Shown here: one piece after another, positions 1-12,500 of the stretch
Numbering within the stretch: position 1 is the stretch's first letter
Layout: each line of letters starts with the position of its first letter
Source: Taeniopygia guttata
Lineage: Eukaryota > Chordata > Aves > Passeriformes > Estrildidae
Assembly (NCBI RefSeq): GCF_048771995.1
Contig: NC_133043.1
Location: 9,690,501 to 9,754,500, forward strand
Length of the DNA stretch: 64,000 nucleotides
Reading direction: 5' to 3'
Translations under genes and position numbers: made by a program
The notes under the pieces: model-generated
What the model saw: the letters and a program-made list of their open reading frames with translations, nothing else
Databases searched by the model: none
Told to the model about the DNA's origin: nothing

Positions 1-424
1 CCTTGCCATCAAGATCCTAAACTTAAAGCAGTTGCTGATACTGAGCTGGACAGGATTGTAATAAATTAAAGCATATCAAATTTTCGCCTATAGAAATTCA
101 GTTGTGTCAGGACTTAGCCCAAATGCCTAAAGAATAGACAGCTCAGCTAAACTGGAAGTAATTTAATATAACAAGAATGCAAGAGAACTGAATAGTAGGA
201 GGTCAAAATATTCCTCTGGTCAGAGAAGGGGCTCCTTTCACACAAAACTCTTCTTACACCCTTAAGATTCACCATACAGGGTAATTTTATCCTTCTCATC
301 ACAAGAATTAAAGACAATAAAATGAAAATTCCCATACACAGCATTTAATTCCCATACACATGCATGGAATTTAAATAACCTTCTAAAATTTGTCTTCTTC
401 CTCAAATCACAACACACAACCTAC
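1..424. other. SPAG9 intron 7, partial
   Basis: AT-rich intron. It contains a short direct repeat of AATTCCCATACACA near 327-361. No exon or mobile element was recognised. Confidence 0.7.
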
Positions 425-524
425 CTGGAACCCTTATATCCACTGAGATCTTTATCCATATCCAACTCTGGAGTTGACTCAATAATTGCCTGAACTTCAG
501 ATTTTTCTTCATTTTCATTTCCCC
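425..524 (-). CDS. SPAG9: SPAG9 coding exon 7
   Basis: 100 nt encoding (G)[20 protein letters not shown] and then [12 protein letters not shown], ending AG before GTAGGT, phase 2. The next exon (STPTKGIENKAFD in human) was not found in bases 1-424 and should lie to the left of this window. Confidence 0.96.
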
Positions 525-3500
525 CTGGGGCAAAGCAAGTGGTACATGCCCATAAACAAAATCATCATGGCATATTAAATAAATGTAGTAGTTCTTAATC
601 AATCACCAATTTAGGATATTTCTGTTCAAAGACTTATCAAAGTAACTAAATTAAAAGACCTGCAGATTTTGATACTCTAATGCAGACACTGGAATTTCTA
701 GGTCTCTCCTGAATTTAACACAAGTCATCCAACAGCACTTATTTCCTACTACTTCTGCAATTGAAACCAAGATATCCAACACTTCACGACCCTATTGCCA
801 AAGAAATGTCATAAAGAATTCTGATTCTGAAGCACAAAATACTAACGTCACCAATAAACAACAGACTTATCTCTGACCAATATTCTGTACTCCTTAAAAC
901 ATTGAGTAAAAGCCCCATTCTCATTTGTGGCACAATAAAAGATAATTAATAAGTGATCAAATATGAGGTCCATAGTAACCCTACATGAAGAAGTTAAAGC
1001 AGCTCACCAGTGCACACGTTTCTTGTCTCTTGAGCTACCTGTACTTCAATATTCTTGCTTACATCCAGTTTCTCATTCGACATCTCAGTGTCCTTTGCAT
1101 GCCCTTCAACATTTTCCTTTTGAGGGGTTTCAGCAGGCAGCACAGGAACATCTGAAGCAGCTGTGGATGCTGGCGTGGTACATTTGGAGCCTGCTTGGCT
1201 AACATCAGAGAGCTCATCCTAGAATTGCACCATTACCAGTAAAAAATGAACACAAAGTGTTATTAGAAGAGTTGGGGCATGTAAGCTAAGGAACAGACAA
1301 CAAAATCACTATATTTTACTGAAAACTATGCAAATGCAAAGACAAATTAATAAAAATAATATTTTAAGCCAGTACAGTCATCTTCAGCCTATGGTTGTTT
1401 CACTCTTATTAAGTCAATTATAGCCACATAAAAATGCCTTTATTTTTAACAGTAATATTGGATCTCAGTTGATAATTTTAGTCACTACTTTTCTGTGAAG
1501 GCTTCCAGAAAACAAGTAGCAGTCTCATTCTAAGAGTCCTTCTAACTGCACAATGAACTGCCTAATCTTCCCAAAGCTGTTATAAAATTAATGGTTCAGA
1601 ATATGGTACCTTAAAAAGCAGCCACTGAAGAACTGATGCAAGCATGGATTTAACTGATATAAAACTGTAGTAATTTATTGAATCATAATTACAGAATATT
1701 TTGGGTTGGGAGGGACCTTAAAGATAATTTTGTTCCAACACCCTGCTGTGGACAGGGACACTTTCCAGTGGACCAGGTTGCTCCAAGCCCTGTCCAAGCT
1801 GACCTTGAACATTTCCATATTTGCAAGCACTTCACTCAAGTTTCATGCGCTTTCCAGTCTGAACTGTGAGCGCTGGCTGACACTGGGAGCGGGACTGGAA
1901 CTGCCACAAATCCTTCTCCAGTCAGATTTCAGATCAGCCAAGGAACACCAGGAAACAGCTCCTCCTCAGAAACTGATTCCTGGCAACAATTCACAGTGAC
2001 ACAGTGTCAAGACCCATAAGTATGACATTAATTAGGATTTAATCCAGCTGCTGGACTCCAGATTTGGGACCACCACTCAGACAGAGCTGCATCAAGCACT
2101 GTGTGGGAGGGCAGAGTGGACTGAGTGTGACACAACCAGAGGCCACCACCTGAATATACCAACAGCCTTTTTTGGCTCTTCTCTCATCTCCTTCACTCAT
2201 ATTTTACTGCCCATTCATGCCCAGACCCACATCAGATGTCTGATCTATGACTTAAGCAGCACATGACAGTGAACAACAGCTCACTGCAGAGAGGAAAACA
2301 AGTCTGCCTGTTTAGGCCAATAGTTTCTAACACACACCATTAGAGGAATCTTGTTGGGGAAAATAAAGATAAAACTTGAGGCTGATGTGTGCAAAATGGA
2401 GGCAGGATGGTAACCCTTGATAAAAAGTTCTTGTAGAGTTTGTTTGGGAATCAGAGGTGAAAGCAAGGCTCCTGGACAAGTCTGTGACATTTTTTAAAGA
2501 GAATGTGACTGAACTTGTCAAGACCAAAATAGGTTTAGATTTTGCAAAGCACAAATTCACTGCATGCCTTTTTGAGGAAGAAATAAAACTGAATTTTAAG
2601 GTTGTTTTAAAAACCCCTGCATTTAGATGTACACTGTACTTAGTACTTAGATGTACACTGTACTTAGGTACTTGTACTTAGCATAAGATTACTATGAATT
2701 GTAACTTACAAATTTCTCCTTTTGGAACTTACTAAGGCAAAATTTTGATTTGTGTGGTAACAAGGAGGAAAACACATATTTATGTGTATCAGCATAAATG
2801 TAAAGCTTGCATCCTATAATAATACCTCCACATTGAATCTGCAAGCCCTATAAACAAAAATACAGCATTAACTTCCTATCAATTACTGACAGTTCTCATT
2901 TTTTTATAGTAAATTGCAGAATAACCAATTATTAATATTTGGTTTTCTGTCAAAAGTATTCAGAAATACAGACACCTCTAAAGGAATGAAAGAAAAGAAA
3001 AAAACACTCTACAATTTACCCAATTGCCCTGTGAATGGGTGAAGTTGAGGCATGGCTAATGGGTCATACTTGAGTGAGCAGATACAGAAGGGAGGAAGTG
3101 GTGCCCCTTACCAAGGGCAACCAGAGCTCACACAAATGAGGAATAAAACCTCGGCAGAGCTGCTGGCTCTGTTTAAACATTTCTACATCTTTGTATTCCA
3201 AGACCATCCACTAACTGATGCAGCACAAACCGATCACTGAATTTCACACACAAAGCTCAAGGAAAATAGCTTGATAGCACAAGAAAAAACAGGGAATAGA
3301 ACTGTCCTTTCCCTACGGGAATTTCAAATCACCCCATATATTTTATATTTCTGACTTTATTATCTATGGTATTTTCTTAGCTTACTCTTGGAAACCACAC
3401 AGATTAAACTATTACAAATATCTGTTCTAGAACTAAAGAAAAGCAGAAGCAATTTAATTAAATGACACCGAATTAATCAGAATATCGCAAAGACTAAACA

Positions 3501-6500
3501 TCTGAAATTCAGTGCTGTGCTGACTTGGCAAAATTGACTTTTTTTATCATGTTGCCAAAAGACTTCTCCCGGAAAAACAAAAAATAATGCTTAAAAATTC
3601 AATAATTAAATCTGAAGGAGTAACTCATCTGCAATGCTGTGCTGGAATAAGTGGAAAAGAATAACTGGTACATTACTTTGTGACATCTTACAATGATATC
3701 CAGCAATCTTACTATTGCACAAGCTGCAGAATAACAGATTTCTTCATCTCTGCCACTCCGTCTTTGTGATACTTTTGGAGGAAACAGTGACCATTAAGGA
3801 AAGGTTCAGGCATGAATGGAAAATAGATGCTAGAAAGCAGCAGAATTTGTTTATGCCTTGTACTGGATGTAAAATATATTCAGAAGAAAAGCAGTAGAGA
3901 AAAAAGTTTCAAGTGCTGGTTTTGACTTCAATATATCATGTTATTCAACAGATTCAAGTCAGAAGTACTTTACATTCATAGCTACAAAGTAAAGATGTTG
4001 CTTTGGACTCAAGGAACTTATTCTGAGTAAACAGATTTAAATAACTACAGCTTGTGCTATTTAGTGAAGTCTCATTTTAACAATGCATTATTTTCAGAAG
4101 AATTACACCAAGAAGCCTGTTTTGACAATATGGATTAGCCATTATTCTGAGAGGAAAGATGGAATCAGAAGCTTCCCTTTCTACCTCATCTCCATCTACT
4201 CTTAGTTACCATTTGTATTTACTGTACATAAGTTATATTTCAGTCAGCTTTCCTAAAATCTGCCAATTCAATAATGTTAACTGCATAAGACAAAGGGAAT
4301 CAGACATATTCAAGATCAACCTCCTGACTAACACTCTTTTTCAGTGAAAAATTTTTAGAAGCAAACTCACACTGTCACTTTGATATCCCTATAATTAACC
4401 ACTACTTACTCCTCCCATTATCTCCTTATGACCTTCATGATAAATAAATGGATTCCTATTACCTCCAAATTGTTTTTGTAGTTCTGATCAGTTAATATTC
4501 CCGTGCTAGGCAGGTATTGAGTTCACTTAAGAGGAAATTCCTCTCAGCTATATGCTTTTCCAAAAATAACAGTACATTTCAAAAAACCTCATAAAGAAAT
4601 ATATACTGGGAGGATTTACACGTTCTGGAGTTCTTCACCCTGCAGATCCTCCTCCTGCTGTGCTGTGAGTGTACCCTAGACTGCCAGACTCATCACACTC
4701 CAACACCACTCCCCCATTCTTCCATTCCTGCAGATTGTTTTATTCCACCCTCTCACAGTTGGAATGTAGAACAATTGCAGGAATTATAGCCAAGCTACAA
4801 GTAAGGGAAATCATGCTCACAGACTAATTTAGGAAAGTTAGGTCATTCTCAGCTCTGTGGTCTACCTGCACCATACATCTGGTAGTAGGCAGAGGCTGCA
4901 TGAAGAGCACTGCCCATGTAGTAACCAAAGCTTTCCTTCTAAAGCAGCATTAATAAAGCTAATTAGACTGGTCCCACTACCTAGTAACATATTTAGTGTA
5001 GAAAAACAAATTGAAACCTTTGGAAATGGTCCTTAGTCAGAATGAAAAGACCCACTACTGAGAATAAGAGGAGAACCAATCTGTGTTATCACTCCTTTGG
5101 AAAATACCTCCAAAACTCTGTTTCTTGTACAAAGGAAAGCTCCCTCAAAGTTCACTGGAGTAAGCAATGCATTTGGCTTATACAGAGATGTTTTAGGGGT
5201 CTACATCCCCCTTTCAATTTGGTGGCTTTTTGTTTTTTTCCATCCTCCCATAGATCTACCACCTGTTATGGGAGTTTTTGCTGCCACACAAGGCTGCACT
5301 CACCTTGAGGCTGGTGTGGGACCGTGGCTGGCTCAGCTCAGGGAATTTCCAGTGCTCTGCTGCAGGTGTTTCTGCCACCTCCCTCTGAGCCTCAGGCGTG
5401 AGGAGAGCATCTCCTGCAGGTAATGGGAAGATGCCCAGGGATACTGGACGCTCCTTCCTGTTGGAAAGACACACAGGGTTCATCAGCCATCTCAAATGTC
5501 CCACAGTTCATTTTCCTGCAGGCCTCTGAAATCAGCAGGGAAGTGGTGAAATTCCAGGTTTAAATATCCAGACACTGCTCCATTAAATGCGCAGTGCAGC
5601 ACACCCAGACTGTGCCACAACACCCAATAATTCCTCATTTCACAATTGCCAAGTCAATTCCACTGCTTTAAATAGCAGTTATTGATTTACACTACAGCTT
5701 ATCTGCAGCAAACAAAAGTTTTATAGAAATGAAACACCTGTTCAACAGAAGTATAAGACAAAAGTGTTTCCTTACTTCAGATTGAAAATAGTTTTCAGCA
5801 GCCACTATTAAAAATACCATTTTGCACCTTTTCCTCCAAGATATAACCACATAATTTCTACAAAAGCAAACAGCTAAACCATCAACTGAAGCATTTGCAA
5901 AATTGTAAACAGTAAGCCTCAAGCAAATCTTCTCAAATCATTTGGTATTTTATTCCTGAAGATCACAGAAATGGATTTCTGTAAGAGAAAAGAACTGGGT
6001 CAGGGAATTACCAATGTTACAACTGGCTCAGCCAAAAATTGTGTCGTTTTACCCAAGATCAGTTCAACACTCTACTTCACCCTAAAGCTGCACAAAGGCT
6101 TGTGCCAGCAAAGCAAATTATTTCATCCCAAGTGTTCACTTCTTCACTCTTTCTACTTCCCTATAGCAAATAGCATTTGGAAATTTTAACGGTTTACGTA
6201 GTAACCCTCAAAAGAAACAAAAAAATCCCTAGTCAGTAGTGTGCTCAGTGAACAAAAGGATTCGTTCTTCCTGCTAGCAAGAGACAAAACCATTGTGTGC
6301 AATGCCATTCATAGGATGCTGTGGCCAGCCCCGAAAAGGAAAAATACCAGCCAGACCTAGAACTGAGATAAGCAAAGTGTTTGTTCAGGCAGAACAATGT
6401 AATGCAGAAAAAAATCACTATAATCAACTAGCATAGCTTTAAGTATAGTAGATGGAGAAGATAAAAGTATGTACAAGTGATGGCAGAGTTTTCACATTTT

Positions 6501-9500
6501 AGCATTATAAAAACCCAAGACACAACCACACGTGCTTTCTTTCACAAGGTCCTTCACAAATTAAACATAACCTAGGCAGAATTAGTATCTGCATATAAAA
6601 TACATGCAAATATATGGCAAGTAGTGCTGAAAAGCAAAAGCTAAGCATTTTTGGACATATTTTTGATTTTGTTTATTTACCTTGAAGAAATGTTAGTGAA
6701 GAAGGAATTTTATTTACCAATTAATCAGTAAATTCCCTTAGGTAAATCTTACATTGTCAAAATCACAATGTTCAAACAGCAAACAATTTGAATTGGCATG
6801 AACTTTTCCAGTCCAAGTGTACAAAGATGCTCCTCGTCACAAAAACCTTTGCACCTAATTCTCACATTGGAGCAATCTTGGCCTTTCAGAAATATTATTC
6901 CAAATTAAGTCATTAATTGTGAAGTAGTTTAGCACAACAAAGTGAGTAAAGCAAAATCAGTCTGGGTTACAAAATTCAAAACATCAGATAATGTTCCAGC
7001 ATCTGCAACTGCTGCAATGAGAAACCTCACAGTGGATTCCAAGGATTCCCACTATTGTAACAGGTCCTGCTTTGCTTTCGATTTCCCACAACTCTCAGGC
7101 ATGTGGGGAACAAAAGACAGGCCACAGAAGCCGAGATTATGTCAAAAGAGGGGCTGAGACCATTTCAGTGGATAAGAAGTGCAGGAACAAAAAGGAGGAA
7201 GAAAAAAAACTGCCTTTCAGTGGTTGATAGAGCTGCATTGTGAGGGTCCAGCACATTTCCGTATTGCAGGACACGCCACAAAACTGATCAGCTCTGCAAT
7301 CCTCAAAAGAAAGAATATTAAATGGGTGCAGTTTAAACAGTTCACACCTGGCATCACTTTTTTTTTTCAAGATTAGTTTGAAAAAAAATTTATAATAAGC
7401 ATGTTTTTATGTGTTAGAACAGAGGTCAGGTGCATTGAAAGGCTGAACAGTAAATGAAGTTTGCAAAAGAGGCTAATTTTGGAAATTAAGCTTATTATAT
7501 GAGTGTCTGCAATAAAAAAAATGATCCAGTTAGACTGAAGCAATTTCAACTTATTTCACTGCTTGTTGAGCAGAAAGCAAAGAACCTCTTCTCCCTCCCC
7601 AGTGCCCAGAAAATACCTGAAAATGCCACAATGAGCAGAATGGAAACGCATATTTTAAAAGCCTAAACTAATATTCTGAAGTGATGCACTGAAGCATTTG
7701 CAAGAACCTTTAGCAACTTTTAGATGCTCAGTTCTAAAATCTGACTAGTGTTTAAAAACAGAAAAAAAATCTTCTACAATTACATTCCTTCATCCTATAC
7801 TTGTATCTCCTTTTTAGAATTAATAAAGATTAAGAAAGTAAATTCTAATTCATGTAATTCCTAAAGCAAATTAGAAGGGCAGGAAAAAACACTGCTTCCC
7901 CAAACCCCTCAAATCCATTAAATACTCCAGGGGAGCAAAGGCACATTACAAAAAAAAAAAAAAAAAAAAAAAAAAATCTATTTCTCAAACCATCTGACTT
8001 GTTTGAAACTTAAAAGTAGCTTGTAAGTTACTGCATATGAAGTTCTGATTTGGTTTTGTTTGGTTTTAGAGTTGGGATGTATTTTTTCTGTGTTTGGGTT
8101 TCCCCCCCTTTTAAACAAACATAGCTTTACTAACTAGGTCAATCTACAGAGTTTCCCTTGAAATTTATTTTATTTCTTCATATTGAAATATTCATTCAAG
8201 TTTTTTATCGGCTACTGGTATAAACTGGTATTTTTTTCCATCTATTGATTGCTTTTAACCTTTGGAACAACACTTCTGTGCTCACAGACCCAAGTTAAAA
8301 GCATACTACCATACAAAATCTACGTGCACCAAGTATTAAGGAGGAAAAAGTCACATAGCTGTTCGGAGAACACTAATTTCCAGCATTTTTCTCATTTAAA
8401 ACAAAATTTACTATTACATCTATAACCACAGGTAAAACATGTCAAGTTTTCAGGCCAGAAAGCTACATTTTAAAACTTTTCCATCTGTAATTATGGAATT
8501 AAAATGTGCCAAGACTACTTTTGGCCACAATATTCTAAAGCATTTCTGTCTGCTACTGCTCCAGGCACACAGGACAAACAGAACATAACCTGAGGAGGGG
8601 GGACAGACAGCTGGCAACTTGCCATAAAAGTACTGAAACAGAGGAGAGGGCAACATTTGGCTGAACAATAGTGAATAGGCTTTAAGAGCTCAGATGCTTA
8701 AATAATGGAAGATTTTTTTTCCCCCCACCAACCAATAATCAGATTTCTTTAAAATAACGTGATCAACTAATTACTGTGGTTTTAACATCAATTAACTGAT
8801 CTTACATAAGCCTTTTTATAAAAACAGGTGCAGTTTAATAGTACAAAGCCTCAGCCTGCATACATTTATGCAACACAAGATCAGCCGAGTACCTGACAAT
8901 ACACTGAACGTGAGCTTTATCCCTGGCATTAACATTGCAGCTTTTGCAGCAGGATATAATAAATTGATGTTAAAGCTTTACAGAGGAAAGAGATACATAA
9001 ACTGACCTTACAAGGCAAGGAAAAAAATAGATTGTATCTCCATACATAGACACATTTACGACAAAACCTGACATTTATACATCATTTACTTCTCTGATTT
9101 GTCCCTGTTTGAAAAAGCAGGAGAACAGAAAGCAGGGGAGCATCGAGAGCACACAAAGATGGGGTTCAGTGGGTCAGAGTACCTGAGGATCCTTGGGAGG
9201 TTCTGCGTCAGAGCTGGCACCCCCGTGGAAATGGAAAAGTGCACGAGCAGCAGAACAGAGAGCGACACCAGGATGGCTGAGTTAATGACCACCGCCCCGC
9301 CAACGAAGCCAAACACAAAGAGCAGCATGCAGCCCGGATTCATGGCGCTGCGCTGGCATGGTGGAATGCCGGCTCCAAGGAGGCTACGCAGGGGCCAAGG
9401 GGGGATCTTTGCAGGCAAAGTCTGTCATTCAGCCGCCACCACAAAAACAATGCCATCAGCAGCAGCAGCAGCAGCAGCAGCGTTCCACTCTTCTGCAGCA

Positions 9501-12500
9501 GCTCCAAAGCAATGACATCACCGCCCTCCTCCCCCTCGCCGCTCCTCGCAGCACCGATGCAGCAGCGCAGCAGCGCAGCCAGCCCCAGAGTGCTTCTCCC
9601 TCCTTCCACCAAGGGATCCCAGATTCCAAAGGTCCCAGATCTGCATCAGCTATTCCCTGCAAGCCCTGAGGACAAGCAGGTATCACACACGCACACAAAG
9701 ACGCAGCCAGACGGTGGCCATGCTGGGACAGCCACTGACATTTTCCCTGCCTGCCCCGACACAAACACTCCAAAAAGCTCAAATTGTTTAAGCCCAATTA
9801 ATCTACGAAGTCTATCTCAACGCTCAGCCGCACAACAGCAAAAGCCGCTTTCTACGGATTTCTACGCTGTCCTCTTACCACGTTCCAATCGTACAACAAA
9901 TCTTTCTGATTCAGCCCAACTGTTGTTATAGGATTAAAGAGCACAATCTTGCAAACACAAAAGAACTGATTTTTTTTCTCATTTCAGGGTGAGAGCAATA
10001 AATAGCTTACCTAATTCTACTATGTGTTGTGGATTCTAGCTGATCACCCCCTGTTAGCTGATGAAGTTTGGTTCTTTCCAAGTGCTCCATATAATTGTGT
10101 ATCATCTGTTTAAAAGGACAGAAACAGCAAGAAATATTTAGTAACATTTACTTGTACTACAACTGCGTAGTTCTTGCCCAATATATTCTCCACCCTGTAA
10201 TGCAAAATAGTAAAAGCATTTAGAGGCATTAAAGAAATAAAGAAAGAAGAAAAATTATACAGAGTGTAAAACCACAAACCAGAAGCTAAGCCCATAATAA
10301 ATTAAAAATATTGGAGAACTTCCCTGTACATTCATCCACAGGAAACATCCTAAGGGTAAAGAAAGTGCATGCAATATTTCAAACACGAGTTTGAAAAAGA
10401 ATTACCATGTTCAAATCCATTTTGGAGTCTGAGATCTCTATGTCCAGCAGATATAAGCATTTTTTACATGATAGGCACTATAGGCCTAATTGCAGAGTAT
10501 GGTGAAGGTCAGACAATATGCTCCTCAAATATTAAAGACTCTGAATCCACAGGCTAATAATCAGATTATTTCTGTAGGCAGAAATATGAAGTCCCCACTT
10601 CTCCTTTTTTCTTCTAAAACACAAAAAAACTTAAGCTTTCTGTATTTTCTACAAGGGACGTTTGGTTTGAAATTATCTAGGCTGACATCTCATTAAAAGG
10701 ACAGAGTGGCTGTGAATTTTTAGCACTCAAGATGAGTTCTGCTTGCTCTCTCTGTCACACAAGAGACAAGCACAGGCCAACATGGTATTCCCACAGCCAT
10801 TACTTGTTTATTGAGCCCCAACTTCCACGGCCAAAGGATGCTTTCAGCATTTAACTGATCCAGGACATGCATGGGGAGAAGGACCAGGTATCGCTGCATC
10901 ATTCCAGGGGCTTCATTTGGACACACATATCTAAATTTAAATTTGGGAAAGCCTGAGAAGCCTATGTACAATTTCGTATTTTTGGCACTTTCAACGTTCA
11001 CATTCACATTCAGGTCACATCTTAACAGCTGCCTCTAGGGGAAAAAAAAAATATTCTTTAAAACTGTAATTTCTTCTGCTATTCTACAAAGGGTATACAA
11101 ACACTTCAGAATAGTGATATTCCAGGCATTTGTACACATGAGTACTGAACTCAGCAGGACCTGGAAACCTACATTTATGTGTTACTCTCAAGACAGGTTT
11201 GATGTATCCAAGTTTGACCTTCAGATCCCACCAACCTCAGCTAGTTCCAGCTTCTCCTCAAATGCCATTTGCCAGCATTAGCTACATAGGAATAAATATT
11301 CTTAGTTTCAGATTTTTCTGATTAAATAAACTGGCTTAAGACATCCTGACTGATGGATATTCTACAAATCAGTAACTTATGTTAAGTGCTGGTTATATAC
11401 AGATGTTGGTTTTCCCAGCATTCACCTGAACTAATAAATAAAATTCAGACCAGAACAAAATATCATGCTATTTTCAGAGAAACATTATATAATATACTTA
11501 GACTGCTGTCAAAAGCTTACAACATGTATCCTCCAAAAAAATGCAGTGTTTCATCAGACCATCCCATTTGTTTTCTGGTTTTTAATGCTTGCTCACACAC
11601 AGAGACAAACAAAAGGCACAAAAGGACTGAAAGCTCCACCTTCAACCATCCACATTTGTTTTTTTCCATTTTAACCAAGCAGCCAGAACTAGGTGTTCCA
11701 CTTGTTCCTTTGCAGTTTTACACAAATTTATTATAATGCAGATAGTTTAGGAATTCTGGGGAGGAGGGGAGGGACCCCCAAGAGTGTATAACTTTGAAAT
11801 GCACATTACACCATTCTGTATCCTGTTCATGTATTCCCTCATCATGGAATGAAGATGCTACTGACCTACAAACACTCCCATTTTCAGCACACCAATTGAT
11901 TTCCCAAAGTTAAATTTTAAATAGAACAACTGTTGTGTTTTCAGCCAGTGAACAGAAGATGAGTGTCTAGTACCTCTCCAGGGAGCTGCTAACACATAAA
12001 AAAAAATAATAGGGTCAGTAAAACCCATACAACTTTCAAGTTTTGCAAAGGACATGATTTTAACCTACTCTCTTCCCTCCTCTCAGTCTGTTCTTTTGTT
12101 TACTGAAATGTCTCATCACATTCATTACCCACAGAGGCTGGAGGGCAAGTCAATTTAAAGGACTGTTCAGTTTATACTGTTCTGAAGCTGAAAATGAAGC
12201 TGATAATAAAATAAGCAAATCCATAGATCACATACTTCAGCACAATGCATATAAGCTATAGGAACCAAAAAAATAAAATGAAAAACAAAATGTGCAGTGC
12301 TGCATGGCAATTGAAGATTCACAGACTCATAAGGTTCTATGTGCATGTACAGCACGATACAGTAATTTCTCCACAGATCCAGGCTATATGTGCCTGTGGT
12401 GTCCAAAAAATCAGAACAGTGGTACCACCATGTAAAGCCCACTGAATGCCTCAAGTCAGGGCCCCAAAGGTTGATAATACTGGAATAGTGTCCCCAAGGA

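Larger units (their letters stand above)
1219..5303. other. SPAG9 intron 5
   Basis: About 4.1 kb, AT-rich. It holds a CR1 tail (1676-1822) and a 24-bp-period duplication (2623-2667). The mammalian 13-residue cassette exon expected in this interval was not seen. Confidence 0.7.

Noticed and set aside
7950-7976. A27 as the tail of a processed pseudogene or SINE
   Set aside because: No retrocopied gene body, tRNA-like head or target duplication could be seen beside it.
9099-9931. Plus-strand Gln/Ala/Ser-rich open frames around the CAG tract
   Set aside because: Antisense to the alternative SPAG9 exon. The poly-Gln or poly-Ala comes from the (CAG)8 repeat.
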